A stretch of 64,000 bases of DNA. Source: Pseudomonadota bacterium (lineage in GTDB: Bacteria > Desulfobacterota > Desulfarculia > Desulfarculales > Desulfarculaceae). The position numbers and the translations under genes are program-made. Location of the stretch: assembly GCA_018819925.1 (NCBI GenBank), contig JAHJPG010000034.1, positions 62,001 through 126,000 on the forward strand, written 5' to 3'. Positions 17,548-26,255 of this stretch are shown here, in pieces. Position 1 is the stretch's first letter. Each line of letters starts with the position of its first letter. The notes under the pieces were generated by a model that was given only the letters and a program-made list of their open reading frames with translations, was not told the origin of the DNA and made no database searches.

Positions 17548-18222
17548 TCAGGACATGTTGGCCTGTTTTGCCTTTATACGTTGCAGGTAGAGGTCCTTGG
17601 AGTGGCCGAAATGGCGCTCGGGCAGGTCCTCCAACAGATCCGGGTCCTTGTCGCGAAGGGCTTGGATGTATTGACGGTGCTCTTCAAACAGGCGATCCAC
17701 TATCTCCGGCGAGGACCAGGCAGTGGTATTGAAGATGTGGCAGCGCTTTTTCAACTCCAGGATCATTTTTATTAAGGTCTGATTGCGCGAAAGGCCGGCC
17801 ACGTGGTTGTGGAATTTCGCGTTGGCCGCGATGACCTTGCTCAACTCCCCCTGGTGGTAGCCGGCTTGCAACTGGGCGTCGATCTCGTTCAACTGGGCGA
17901 TGTCCTCCTGGGTCACATGGGCCACGGCCATGCGGTTGGCCATTTTTTCCAGGCCCACCCGCACGGCGAATATCTCGTCGATCTCTTTGGGCGCCAGGTC
18001 GCTGACCATGGCCCCGCGGTGGGGCTCCATCCTTACCAGCCCCTTGGCCTCCATGGCCTGCAAGGCGGTGCGAATGGAGTAGGCGCTGACCCCGAGGCGG
18101 CCGGTCAAGGCGCTTACCACCAAGCGCTCCCGGGGCTGCAACTCGCCGGTGAAAATCATGTTCTCCAGGGCCTGCAACACCCCTTCGGCCCTGTTGCCCT
18201 TTTCATTAATTGCTGGCGTCAT
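17548..18222 (-). CDS. GntR-family (FadR/FCD) transcription regulator
   Basis: The N-terminal 70 residues form a winged helix (VLQALENMIFTGELQPRERL, then LGVSAYSIRTALQAMEAKGLV). Residues about 85-215 form an all-helical FCD ligand domain whose metal-binding histidines are visible in KFHNHVAG, EEHRQYIQAL and RHFGHSKD. Such regulators usually bind a carboxylate or amino-acid-derived ligand through a metal and repress a neighbouring uptake/catabolic operon. It is divergent from the TAXI/TRAP operon and an inverted repeat in the shared region is a likely operator. A perfect -10 hexamer TATAAT for this gene lies at 18278-18283 on the minus strand, though without a good -35. Confidence 0.88.
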   Translation of the reverse strand: MTPAINEKGNRAEGVLQALENMIFTGELQPRERLVVSALTGRLGVSAYSIRTALQAMEAKGLVRMEPHRGAMVSDLAPKEIDEIFAVRVGLEKMANRMAVAHVTQEDIAQLNEIDAQLQAGYHQGELSKVIAANAKFHNHVAGLSRNQTLIKMILELKKRCHIFNTTAWSSPEIVDRLFEEHRQYIQALRDKDPDLLEDLPERHFGHSKDLYLQRIKAKQANMS

Positions 18223-18353
18223 GTTTTTTTATCCATCCCGCTTTGCGGTTCCGCCAGAGTGGGCCTGCTGCCATATCATTATAGCTCCGTCCAGCCTATA
18301 CACCGGCGCCACATTTTGATAAAATAACACAACGTGCTGAAATGTCAATCATA

Positions 18354-18393
18354 ATATTTGCGCTAATATTTGAAAACAAATTTGCGCAAATAT
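18354..18393. promoter_or_regulatory. candidate GntR operator, nested inverted repeats
   Basis: ATATTTGCGC at 18354-18363 is mirrored exactly by GCGCAAATAT at 18384-18393. Inside lie a second repeat, ATTTG (18368-18372) with CAAAT (18377-18381), and the perfect palindrome TTTGCGCAAA (18381-18390). The element ends one base before the -35 box of the TAXI/TRAP operon promoter, so a bound regulator would block RNA polymerase. The adjacent divergent GntR protein is the natural candidate. Confidence 0.6.
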
Positions 18394-18394
18394 G

Positions 18395-18423
18395 TTGACA
18401 AAAAACCGTATCCTTTTTAGGAT
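18395..18423 (+). promoter_or_regulatory. sigma-70 type promoter of the TAXI/TRAP operon
   Basis: A perfect -35 TTGACA (18395-18400) and a -10 TAGGAT (18418-18423, four of six matches) are separated by 17 bases. The first gene starts 34 bases downstream of the -10. The site abuts the inverted-repeat operator, which supports regulated expression. Confidence 0.65.
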
Positions 18424-18457
18424 GTACCATGGTTGAACCTATTTGATGGAGAATCCC

Positions 18458-19435
18458 ATGTTTTTGCGCAAGGCATTTTCAGTCGTGGCCCTGGCGGCCT
18501 GCTGTGCCCTGGCCGGGCTCTCTCCCGTCCAGGCCCAGGTCAAATCCTTCACCATAACCGCCGGCCCCATGGGTGGCGACTGGTACTCGATAGGCGGGGC
18601 CATGGGCGAGATGGCCAAGCAGGCCTTCCCCGGAGCCATCGTTACCGTCACCACCGGCGGCGCCCTGGCCAACATAGCCAAGGTCAACGCGGGCAAGGCC
18701 GAGGTGGGCTTGTCCATGGCCAAGCTCTATGCCGAGGCTTTGGCCGGCAAGGGCAAGTATAAGGGCAAAAAAATGGAAAACCTCAGGGCGGTGGCCTTCC
18801 TGGCCTACATCCCCATGAGCTTTTTCCTGGTCAAGGCCGACAATTCCCTGGCCTCCATTGAGGAAATCAAGGCCAAGAAGATGCCCATCCGCATCCTGAC
18901 CTCCAAGAAGGGCTCTTCGCCTTCCCTGGCCGCCGAATTGATGCTGGCCCAGTACGGCATCACCTTTGACGACATCAAAAAGTGGGGCGGTTCGGTCTCC
19001 TTCGTGTCCTACGCCGAGGCTTCCAACCTCATCAAGGACGGCCACGCTGACGCCTGGGTGGGCCCCATGGTTTCGGCCATCGTGGAATTGACCACCACCA
19101 CCAAGATGAAGCAACTGCCGGTCAATCCGGCTTACCTGGCAACCCTGCAAAAGGATTTCAACTACGCCACGGTGGTGCTGCCCAAGGGTAAATACTACTT
19201 CGTCACCCAGGACACCCCCCAGATGGCCGAGGCGGTCATCGTCATCACCCAGAAAAAGCTGGGCACCGACGAAGTCTACAAGTTCACCTCCGAGCTGATG
19301 AAAAATGCCGCGCGCATCCAGGGCATCCACAAGACCTACAGCGGATTCAATCCGGCCACCGCGTGGCAAAACGTGGGTGGCCCCCTGCATCCCGGCGCCC
19401 ATCAGTATTACAAGGAAAAAGGCTACCTGAAGTAA
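18458..19435 (+). CDS. TAXI-family TRAP transporter substrate-binding protein
   Basis: A signal peptide (FLRKAFSVVALAACCALAGL, cleavage near VQAQ) leads to a periplasmic binding protein. SFTITAGPMGGDWYSIGGAM and VTTGGALANIAKVNAGKAEVG are hallmark TAXI phrases. It captures an organic acid or amino-acid-type substrate and hands it to the fused permease encoded 15 bases downstream. I chose the ATG at 18458, with GGAG upstream, rather than the ATG at 18443. It heads an operon whose enzymes (DapA-like lyase, cysteine desulfidase) hint at a substrate that is cleaved to a small keto acid or amino acid, but the ligand is unknown. Confidence 0.92.
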   Translation: MFLRKAFSVVALAACCALAGLSPVQAQVKSFTITAGPMGGDWYSIGGAMGEMAKQAFPGAIVTVTTGGALANIAKVNAGKAEVGLSMAKLYAEALAGKGKYKGKKMENLRAVAFLAYIPMSFFLVKADNSLASIEEIKAKKMPIRILTSKKGSSPSLAAELMLAQYGITFDDIKKWGGSVSFVSYAEASNLIKDGHADAWVGPMVSAIVELTTTTKMKQLPVNPAYLATLQKDFNYATVVLPKGKYYFVTQDTPQMAEAVIVITQKKLGTDEVYKFTSELMKNAARIQGIHKTYSGFNPATAWQNVGGPLHPGAHQYYKEKGYLK

Positions 19436-19450
19436 GGACGAGAACCGCCC

Positions 19451-21340
19451 ATGGCCCAAACAGCTTCTTCATCTTTGTATCGGTGGATCACCGGGGCCGG
19501 CTTCGTGGCCTTCGCCTGCTATCACCTGTGGACCACGGCTTTCGGCATGCCGGTGGCCTACCTGCACCGCCCGGTTTTCCTCACCTTTGCCATGCCGCTG
19601 GGGTTTTTGATCTACTCCATCAGCGGGAAGAAGCATCTGGACCAAGCCAAATGGACGGATATCGGATTGGCGGCGGTGGCCCTGATTTGCTTCGGGACCA
19701 TCGCCGTCGCCTTTGAAAGCAACTCCGAACGCATGTCCCTGGTGGACCCCCTCACCACCTGGCAGCTGGTGGCCGGGGGCATATGCATCTTGCTGGTGCT
19801 GGAGATAACCCGGCGCACCGTGGGCCTGGTGTTGGCGCTGGTGGCCCTGGCCGCCCTGGCCTACGCCTTTTTCGGCACCTACATGCCCGCCATGCTGGCC
19901 CACAAGGACTTCAGCCTGGTGGAGGTGATCGACTACCTCAACTACGGCCTGGACGGCATCTACTCGGTGCCGGTGGGGGTGGCCTCCACCTACATCGTGG
20001 TGTTCATAATCTTCGGCACCTTTTTAGAAAAATCAGGCGCCGGCGAGGTGATGATGGACCTGGGCCGGGCCCTGGCCGGTCACCATCGTGGCGGCCCGGC
20101 CAAGATCGGGGTGCTCACCAGCGCATTCTTCGGCAGCATCTCCGGCTCGGCCGCGGCCAACGTCTACGCCACCGGCACCTTCACCATCCCCATGATGAAG
20201 CGAATCGGCTATTCCCCGGCCTTTGCCGGGGCGGTGGAAGCCTCCTCCAGCACCGGAGGGCAGTTGGTGCCCCCGGTGATGGGGGCGGCCGCCTTCCTCA
20301 TGGCCGATATCCTGGGCGTGCCCTACCTGACCATATGCGCCGCCGCAGTGATTCCTTCGGTGCTCTACTTCCTGTCCCTGCTTTTGATGATCGACTTCGA
20401 AGCCGCCCGCAAGGGCCTTAAGGGCATGAGCCGCGAAGACCAGCCGCGACTCCGCGACACCCTGAAGCGCAGCTATCTTCTGCTGCCCATACTGGTGTTG
20501 CTGGTGGTCATGCTGGTGGGCTACACGCCCTTCCGGGCCGCCTTTGTGGCCACTCTGTGCACGGTGCTGGTCTCGCTTTTTTCCCGGGACACCCGCATGG
20601 GCCCCAGGAAGATCGTAAACGCCCTGGAGATCAGCGCCCAGCGCACCATCCTCATCGCCTCGGCCTGCGCCGCCGCCGGCATCATCATCGGGGTGGTGAC
20701 CCTCACCGGCATCGGCCTGAACATAAGCTCGGTTATCATCACCTCCTCGGGCGGCTACACCCTGGTGGCCCTGATACTGGTCATGGTGGCCTCCATCGTC
20801 ATGGGCATGGGCACGCCTACCACCGTGGCCTACATCATCGTGGCCACCCTGGGGGTGCCTTCGCTCATCACCTTGGGCTTCTCCGAGCTGTCCTCGCACT
20901 TTTTCGTGTTCTACTTCGGGGTGCTGTCCATGGTCACCCCGCCCGTGGCCGTGGCGGCCTACGCCGCCGCCGAGATCGCCAAGGCCAACATGATGAAGAT
21001 CGGCGTCATCGCGGTGAAACTGTGCTTCGTGGCTTTTTTGATCCCCTATGTTTTCATCTACGAGAACGGCCTGCTGATGCAGGGCCCCTGGAGCAAGATC
21101 ATCAGCGAATTCTGCACTGCGGTGGTGGGGGTGGTGGCCCTGGCCGCCGCCTTCCAGGGGTGGTTCCTGATCAACCTGGGTTGGCTCTTGCGGGCCGCCC
21201 TGTTCGTGACGGCGATTTTGCTGATCCTGCCGGGACTAACCAGCAACCTGGCCGGTCTGGCCCTGTTTGCCGGCCTGGCGGGTTATGCCTTTATGCAAAA
21301 GAAACAACGCGCCGCCCTGGCGGCGAAGCAGCCTGTCTGA
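19451..21340 (+). CDS. TRAP transporter fused small/large permease (DctQM-type)
   Basis: A 629-residue membrane protein. The first 150 residues hold about four helices equivalent to the small DctQ subunit. The rest is the DctM domain, with GTFLEKSGAGEVMMDLGRAL, SSSTGGQLVPPVMGAAAFLMA and MGMGTPTTVAYIIVA. Fusion of the two subunits is the usual form for TAXI-type systems. It would carry substrate across the inner membrane using the sodium gradient. It follows the binding protein gene after 15 bases and precedes the DapA-like gene after 26. Confidence 0.92.
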   Translation: MAQTASSSLYRWITGAGFVAFACYHLWTTAFGMPVAYLHRPVFLTFAMPLGFLIYSISGKKHLDQAKWTDIGLAAVALICFGTIAVAFESNSERMSLVDPLTTWQLVAGGICILLVLEITRRTVGLVLALVALAALAYAFFGTYMPAMLAHKDFSLVEVIDYLNYGLDGIYSVPVGVASTYIVVFIIFGTFLEKSGAGEVMMDLGRALAGHHRGGPAKIGVLTSAFFGSISGSAAANVYATGTFTIPMMKRIGYSPAFAGAVEASSSTGGQLVPPVMGAAAFLMADILGVPYLTICAAAVIPSVLYFLSLLLMIDFEAARKGLKGMSREDQPRLRDTLKRSYLLLPILVLLVVMLVGYTPFRAAFVATLCTVLVSLFSRDTRMGPRKIVNALEISAQRTILIASACAAAGIIIGVVTLTGIGLNISSVIITSSGGYTLVALILVMVASIVMGMGTPTTVAYIIVATLGVPSLITLGFSELSSHFFVFYFGVLSMVTPPVAVAAYAAAEIAKANMMKIGVIAVKLCFVAFLIPYVFIYENGLLMQGPWSKIISEFCTAVVGVVALAAAFQGWFLINLGWLLRAALFVTAILLILPGLTSNLAGLALFAGLAGYAFMQKKQRAALAAKQPV

Positions 21341-21366
21341 TCCGGCTGTAGGAGGAAAGAAACACC

Positions 21367-22293
21367 ATGAGCAAAGAACTGTATCGCCCGGAAGGCTCCT
21401 GGGTGGCTCTGATCACCCCCTTCACCCCGGATGGGCAAGTGGACATGGACGGCTACAAGGGCCTGGTGGACTTCCAGGCGGCCAACCACACCTCGGCCCT
21501 ATTGGTTATGGGCTCCACCGGCGAGCCCACCACCCTCACCCTGGAAGAGCGCAAGGGCATCATCAAGGAACTGGGGTCCTATTGCCAGGGCAAGCTTCCG
21601 GTGTTCTTCGGAGTCAATCTGGGCTCCACCGCGGCCACCATCGACCTGGCCCGCTACGCCCAGGACAATGGGGCCGACGGCATAGTTCTGGTGGCCCCGC
21701 CCTACATCGCCCCTCCCCAGGAGGCGGTGTTCAACCACCTCAAGGCGGTGTGCGACTCGGTGGACATCGCGGTGGGCTTGTACAACAACCCCGCCAGGGT
21801 GGTGGTAAACCTCAATCCCGCCACCATCATCCGCCTGGCCCAGGAGTGCCCCAATCTGGTGGCCGACAAGGAGGCGGTGCCCGACGTGGGCCAGTTGGCC
21901 AGCGTAATGGACGGCACCGGAGGCCGCATCAAGCTGCTCACCTGCGATTCGCCGGCCTACGCCATGATCCTGCCCACCCTGGCCATGGGCGGCCACGGCA
22001 CGGCCAACGTCACCGGCAACGTGGCTCCCCGCGAGGTGGCCGAGATGTCCCGGCCCTGGAAGAGCTACGACCACGTGCTGCGCAGCCGCGAGCTTTATTT
22101 CGAGATGCTGCCCTTGATGGAGGCGGTCTACTCCGCTCCCAACCCCATCGCCACCAAGGCCATGGTGCGCCTCATGGGCCTGCCGGCCGGCTATTGCCGC
22201 CTGCCCCTGCCCGACGTTTCGCCCCAGAGCCTGCGGGCCATGGAAGCGGTCATCGAGCGTTTCGACCTCAAAGCCAAGTACGGCCTGAAGTAA
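21367..22293 (+). CDS. dihydrodipicolinate synthase (DapA)-family lyase/aldolase
   Basis: A 308-residue TIM-barrel protein. ALITPFTPDGQVDMDG opens the barrel and GSTGEPTTLTLEERK matches the GTTGE loop that binds the keto acid. YNNPARV carries the catalytic Tyr. LVADKEAVPDVGQL carries the Schiff-base Lys (about residue 165). The family condenses or cleaves pyruvate and other 2-keto acids. Operon context with a TRAP uptake system and cysteine desulfidase suggests a catabolic aldolase rather than lysine synthesis. The ribosome site GGAGGAAAG is strong. Confidence 0.88.
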   Translation: MSKELYRPEGSWVALITPFTPDGQVDMDGYKGLVDFQAANHTSALLVMGSTGEPTTLTLEERKGIIKELGSYCQGKLPVFFGVNLGSTAATIDLARYAQDNGADGIVLVAPPYIAPPQEAVFNHLKAVCDSVDIAVGLYNNPARVVVNLNPATIIRLAQECPNLVADKEAVPDVGQLASVMDGTGGRIKLLTCDSPAYAMILPTLAMGGHGTANVTGNVAPREVAEMSRPWKSYDHVLRSRELYFEMLPLMEAVYSAPNPIATKAMVRLMGLPAGYCRLPLPDVSPQSLRAMEAVIERFDLKAKYGLK

Positions 22294-22304
22294 GGGAAGC
22301 CGCC

Positions 22305-22688
22305 ATGCAGATCAAAAACCTCAGCGGCCTTCGCTGGTATCACCTGACCCTGGACCCCGGGGCCATGCTGCACCAATCGCTGCGCGATTTTTTGAGCCGC
22401 GAGGACCTCAGGCACGCCTTTGTGCTTTCCTGCATCGGCTCCTGCACCAAGGTGGTGGCGGTGTATCCCAAGACCAAGGAGATTCCGCCGGAGCTGGGCC
22501 GGGTGGAATACGAGGGCTTGTTCGAGATGAACGGCATCGCCGGCGATGTCCAGTTGCTGGAAGACGGCATACGGGTGCATCTGCACGGCTCCCTGACCAA
22601 GGAGGGCCGCGAGGTCTTCGGGGGAGCTATTCAGGAAGGCACCCAAATTTTCAAAACCGCCGAGCTGGTGATCGCCGGCCTGGCCTGA
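22305..22688 (+). CDS. PPC/DUF296-domain protein
   Basis: A 127-residue single-domain protein. SLRDFLSREDLRHAFVLSCIGSCTKVV and RVHLHGSLTKEGREVFGGAI fit the PPC (DUF296) fold, a trimeric domain with a His-x-His metal-site-like motif; here it reads HLHG. In plants the domain accompanies AT-hooks; bacterial single-domain members have no settled function. The start ATG is 11 bases after the DapA-like gene. Its place between an aldolase and a zinc-ribbon gene suggests a small enzyme or metabolite-binding protein in the same pathway. Confidence 0.75.
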   Translation: MQIKNLSGLRWYHLTLDPGAMLHQSLRDFLSREDLRHAFVLSCIGSCTKVVAVYPKTKEIPPELGRVEYEGLFEMNGIAGDVQLLEDGIRVHLHGSLTKEGREVFGGAIQEGTQIFKTAELVIAGLA

Positions 22689-22706
22689 GCGGGCGAAAGG
22701 TGCGCC

Positions 22707-22895
22707 ATGCCTTTGTTTAGTTTTTTCTGCAACCGCTGCGGCCAGGAGGTGGAGCTTTTCCTCAGCCTGGGCGAGTTGAACCGGGGCGTGGCGGCGTGCC
22801 CCATTTGCAAGGGCAAGGACCTGCAAGGGCCCATGCCCGAAAAGGCCGCCGATGCCCCGGCGGGGAGTTCTTGCTCCCTGTCCAAAAAGAGTTGA
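22707..22895 (+). CDS. small zinc-ribbon protein (FmdB-like)
   Basis: A 62-residue protein starting MPLFSFFCNRCGQEVELFL. CNRC and CPIC pairs form a zinc ribbon of the FmdB type, whose members are small regulatory or chaperone-like proteins in catabolic operons. The C-terminus is Ala/Ser/Lys-rich and probably disordered. AAGGTG stands upstream of the ATG. It is the fifth gene of the TAXI/TRAP operon. Confidence 0.78.
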   Translation: MPLFSFFCNRCGQEVELFLSLGELNRGVAACPICKGKDLQGPMPEKAADAPAGSSCSLSKKS

Positions 22896-22991
22896 GTGAA
22901 ATCCTGATTCGGCGGTTCGCCGGATAAAGTGTAAGAGCCTTCAGGGGGCGCCGCCCGATTACCGGTTAGTGCTGAAGAAAGACGAGTGAGA

Positions 22992-24308
22992 ATGCCGGAT
23001 TACACCATAAAGGACCTCCTGCGGCTGGAAGTGGCTCCCGCCCTGGGCTGCACCGAGCCGGTGGCCGTGGCCCTTGGCGCGGCGGCGGCGGCCTCTCTGC
23101 TGGGAGGCCGCGCGCCCGAATCGGTGCGAGTGTGGGTGGACCCCAACATCTTCAAAAACGGCATGTCGGTGCTGATTCCGGGCACCGGAGGATTGTTCGG
23201 CCTCGATCTGGCCGCGGCCTTGGGCGCCCTGGGCGGCGACCCCACCCGCCGCCTGGAGGTGCTTGATTCGGTGGACGAGCAGTTGGTGGCCCGGGCCCGC
23301 AAGCTACTCAACGAAAAAAAGGTTTCGGTGGACCTTCTGGAAGAAATCGGCCTGAAGATCAAGGTGGAGGTCAAGGCGGGCGACCAGACGGGCGAGGCGG
23401 TCATCACCCGCTCCCACGACAACATTTCTTCCTTGAAGCTCAACGGCCGCCGGGTGAAGAGCGGCTTCACCTCCACCGGTGGCTTCGGCCCCCAAAAAGT
23501 GAACCTGGCCGAGTTGGAGGAGTGGCTGGCCACCCGCAGCTTGGATGAGATGATTGAGATGCTGGACGGCCTGGACCAGGACGACCTGGATTTTATCGAA
23601 CACGGGGTCAACTTCAACCTTCGTCTGGCCGAGTACGGCCTCAAGTTCGGGCCGGGCCTGGGCTTGGGTAAGTGTCTGGACCGCCTGGTGCGCCAAAAAC
23701 TTATGTGCAGGGATATGGCCGCCGCCGCCCGCATCCTCACATCGGCGGCTGCCGACGCCCGCATGGCCGGGATAAAACTGCCGGCCATGTCCAGCGCCGG
23801 CAGCGGCAATCACGGCCTCACCGCCACCCTGCCCATTTGGGCGGCGCGGGACTTCATCCAGTGCTCCTCCGTAGAGGTGCTAAGGGCCATAGCCCTGAGT
23901 CACGTGCTCACCGCCTACGTCAAAATTCAAACAGGCCGGCTCTCGGCGATATGCGGCTGCTCGGTGGCGGCCGGGGCCGGGGCAACCGGAGGCATCGCCT
24001 ATTTGTTGGGCGGTGACTCGCGCCAGGTCGCGGGGGCCGTGAACAACCTCATCCAGGATTTGGCCGGGGTCATCTGCGACGGAGCCAAGACCGGCTGCGC
24101 CTTTAAGCTGGCCACTGCGGCGGGCAGCGCGGTGCAATCGGCCCTTCTGGCCCTGCAGGGAGTTCAAGTGCTCCAGACCGAGGGCATCGTGGGCGACAGC
24201 ATGGAGAACACCGCCCGCAACCTGGGCATGTTGAGCGTGGAGGGTATGCGCTACGCCGACCACACGATTTTGCGGATTCTAACCACCAAGTTGGCCCCAC
24301 CAGAATAA
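22992..24308 (+). CDS. cyuA: L-cysteine desulfidase / UPF0597 family Fe-S enzyme
   Basis: The protein belongs to the CyuA/YhaM family, which eliminates sulfide and ammonia from L-cysteine, giving pyruvate, with a [4Fe-4S] cluster; relatives act on serine. The catalytic-base Cys sits in ALGCTEP (about residue 20). Cluster ligands are expected at CGCS (about 320) and in ICDGAKTGC (about 361 and 368); all are present. LPAMSSAGSGNHGL is another family hallmark. I chose the ATG at 22992; a GTG two codons upstream is possible. A 96-base gap from the zinc-ribbon gene holds a short GC-rich stem, so it may have its own start of transcription. Substrate could be a cysteine or serine analogue taken up by the TRAP system. 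Confidence 0.85.
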   Translation: MPDYTIKDLLRLEVAPALGCTEPVAVALGAAAAASLLGGRAPESVRVWVDPNIFKNGMSVLIPGTGGLFGLDLAAALGALGGDPTRRLEVLDSVDEQLVARARKLLNEKKVSVDLLEEIGLKIKVEVKAGDQTGEAVITRSHDNISSLKLNGRRVKSGFTSTGGFGPQKVNLAELEEWLATRSLDEMIEMLDGLDQDDLDFIEHGVNFNLRLAEYGLKFGPGLGLGKCLDRLVRQKLMCRDMAAAARILTSAAADARMAGIKLPAMSSAGSGNHGLTATLPIWAARDFIQCSSVEVLRAIALSHVLTAYVKIQTGRLSAICGCSVAAGAGATGGIAYLLGGDSRQVAGAVNNLIQDLAGVICDGAKTGCAFKLATAAGSAVQSALLALQGVQVLQTEGIVGDSMENTARNLGMLSVEGMRYADHTILRILTTKLAPPE

Positions 24309-24382
24309 GGCAGGCGCGCCTCTGGCCGACGGCGTCCTCTCTGGGACCGCGTCGCTCCCACCTGCACCAACACACCGGGGCT

Positions 24383-24440
24383 TTCATGCACCTCGATCAA
24401 GGACGGGCGGCCTGTTTTCCAGGCCGCCCTGTTGCATGAA
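24383..24440. terminator. hairpin between convergent operons
   Basis: GGGCGGCCTG (24405-24414) pairs with CAGGCCGCCC (24420-24429) around a five-base loop. An outer stem TTCATGCA/TGCATGAA (24383-24390 and 24433-24440) extends it. It lies between the converging ends of the desulfidase and amidohydrolase genes and probably ends both transcripts, although no long T run follows. Confidence 0.55.
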
Positions 24441-24461
24441 GAGGCACGCTTTTAAAGGGTA

Positions 24462-25622
24462 TCAGCCCAAATAGCGGTTAACGGCTTGGTAGAAAATGCC
24501 CACGCCGGTGAACAGCGCCTCGTCTGCCACGTCGAAGTGGGGCGAGTGAAGCGCGGGCTCGCCGCGGCGGTCGCCGCAGCCCAGGCGGATTATGGCTCCG
24601 GGCACGGCCTGACTGAAAAAGGCGAAGTCCTCCGATCCGGTGACCGGCGGCGAGTGATGCACCTTGGCCGCCCCCACCACCTCGGATGCCGCCCGCTCCA
24701 TGAACTCCACCACCTGGGGATCGTTGAGGCAGGGGGGAAACACCTCTTGCAACTCCAGGCCGCACTCCACGTCGAAGGTTTCGGATATGCCCCGCACCAT
24801 CCGGTGGAGATGATCGTGGAGCTGCTTTTGCACCGCCACGGTCATGGCCCGCATGGTGCCGGCCAATTGGGCGGTTTCGGGGATCACGTTGGTAGCCGAG
24901 CCCGCCTGGAACTGGCACACGCTTATCACCGCCGCCTGTAGGGGGTCCACCCGCCGCGACACCACCGATTGCAAGGCGTTGACCAATTGGGCGCCGGCAA
25001 CGATGGGGTCGTTGCCCTGATGGGGCCGGGCCCCATGGGTGCCCTTTCCCTTGATGCTCAGGCGGAAGATGTCGTTGGAGGCGTGGCTCTGGCCGAAGTT
25101 TACGCCCACGTGCCCCACCGGCAGGTCGCCGGTGACGTGGCCGGCGATGATCCGGTCAACCGCCGGGTTTTCCAGCACCCCCCGCTCGACCATCATGCGC
25201 GCACCCACCCCTGTCTCCTCGGCGGGCTGGAAAATCAGCTTGAGGTTTCCTCGCATCCGGGCGGCCAGGCCGGTGTCCATGACCATGCGCGCCACCCCCA
25301 GCAGGATGGCGGTATGGGCGTCATGGCCGCAGGCGTGCATGAATCCGGGGTTGGTGGACTTGTGGGGGAACTGGTTCATCTCCTGGATGGGCAGGGCGTC
25401 GATATCCGCCCGGATGGCCAGGGTGGGGCCTTCCTGCCCCCCCCGGATAAGGCCCACGGCGCCGGTCATCTTGGACAGACCCTGGGCCTTGATTCCCATT
25501 TGTTTCAGATATACGAGAATCTGGCGGGTGGTGCGTTCTTCCTTGAGGGCCACCTCCGGGTGCCGGTGCAGGTCATGGCGCAGCGACACCAGCCAGTTTT
25601 TAAATTCGCGGTTCAGATTCAT
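24462..25622 (-). CDS. M20-family amidohydrolase (hippurate hydrolase-like)
   Basis: A 386-residue metal-dependent amidohydrolase. DLHRHPEVALKEERT opens it, IRADIDALP and HACGHDAHTA carry metal ligands and EETGVG the catalytic/metal Glu pair; GSEDFAFFSQ carries a late ligand region. This is the M20D (N-acyl amino acid/hippurate hydrolase) arrangement, which releases an amino acid or carboxylate from an amide. I chose the ATG at 25622, with GGAG nine bases upstream. It is the last of ten minus-strand genes that appear to form a catabolic operon, so its substrate may be an amide or ester conjugate of the acid degraded there; this is inference. Confidence 0.88.
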   Translation of the reverse strand: MNLNREFKNWLVSLRHDLHRHPEVALKEERTTRQILVYLKQMGIKAQGLSKMTGAVGLIRGGQEGPTLAIRADIDALPIQEMNQFPHKSTNPGFMHACGHDAHTAILLGVARMVMDTGLAARMRGNLKLIFQPAEETGVGARMMVERGVLENPAVDRIIAGHVTGDLPVGHVGVNFGQSHASNDIFRLSIKGKGTHGARPHQGNDPIVAGAQLVNALQSVVSRRVDPLQAAVISVCQFQAGSATNVIPETAQLAGTMRAMTVAVQKQLHDHLHRMVRGISETFDVECGLELQEVFPPCLNDPQVVEFMERAASEVVGAAKVHHSPPVTGSEDFAFFSQAVPGAIIRLGCGDRRGEPALHSPHFDVADEALFTGVGIFYQAVNRYLG

Positions 25623-25681
25623 GGCTCTCATCTCCGCCGCCGGAACCGGCCTGTCCACCAGGGCGGCAAGGGAGCTTCCGG

Positions 25682-26203
25682 CTACTTGCGGTCAAAGAAA
25701 AGATTCTTGGCCCCCGTGGCCAGGGGTACGCCCATGGCGATGTCCCAGTCCACCAGGCCCATGCGCCGCGCGGCCACGCCGGCGCTATACATTACGCGGT
25801 TGTCTATGTTGTGCATGCTGGCGGTCTTCACCGCCGAACCCAGGGCGATGCCCATGTCCAGGAGCCTGAATACGCAAATGGGGCCCTGGAAGTTCCCGTC
25901 CACCTTGCCGTGCTTGGCCATGGCTTTGCAGTCCGCGAAACCGCAGGCCCCGCAGTCGAGCCCATTGGGCGGCGAAGATTTCAGGCCCACCAGCAGCAGG
26001 GCGCCGCTGGAGCGGATTTCCTGGGCGTTGCGTTCGAAATAGGCGGTGCGGGTGGTGCGGGGAAAGGTTTCCACCGCCTCGGCCAGATCTTCCAACTCCT
26101 GGCCGCTGACGATCTTGGTTTCCACGTAGTCCAGGCCCCGGGTCTTGGGAGCGGTGGCGGCCGAAGCGGCCATCAACTCGGCGACGATCTCTATGGCGTT
26201 CAT
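25682..26203 (-). CDS. DUF2148 ferredoxin-domain protein
   Basis: A 173-residue protein with a compact Cys cluster, GLDCGACGFADCKAM, and a further Cys in QGPICVFR, enough for an Fe-S cluster of the four-Cys Fes type (CxxCxxxxC...C). This is the DUF2148 arrangement found in anaerobes; its reaction is unknown. The sequence after the cluster (LLDMGIALGSAVKTASM, VDWDIAMGVPL) is typical of the family. It lies between the M20 and hydroxyacid dehydrogenase genes, suggesting a redox part in the same pathway. Confidence 0.8.
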   Translation of the reverse strand: MNAIEIVAELMAASAATAPKTRGLDYVETKIVSGQELEDLAEAVETFPRTTRTAYFERNAQEIRSSGALLLVGLKSSPPNGLDCGACGFADCKAMAKHGKVDGNFQGPICVFRLLDMGIALGSAVKTASMHNIDNRVMYSAGVAARRMGLVDWDIAMGVPLATGAKNLFFDRK

Positions 26204-26255
26204 GGGGGTCCTCGCGGCGGCGGGCTCCCTTGGACCGTGGCCCGCCGTTAATGAT

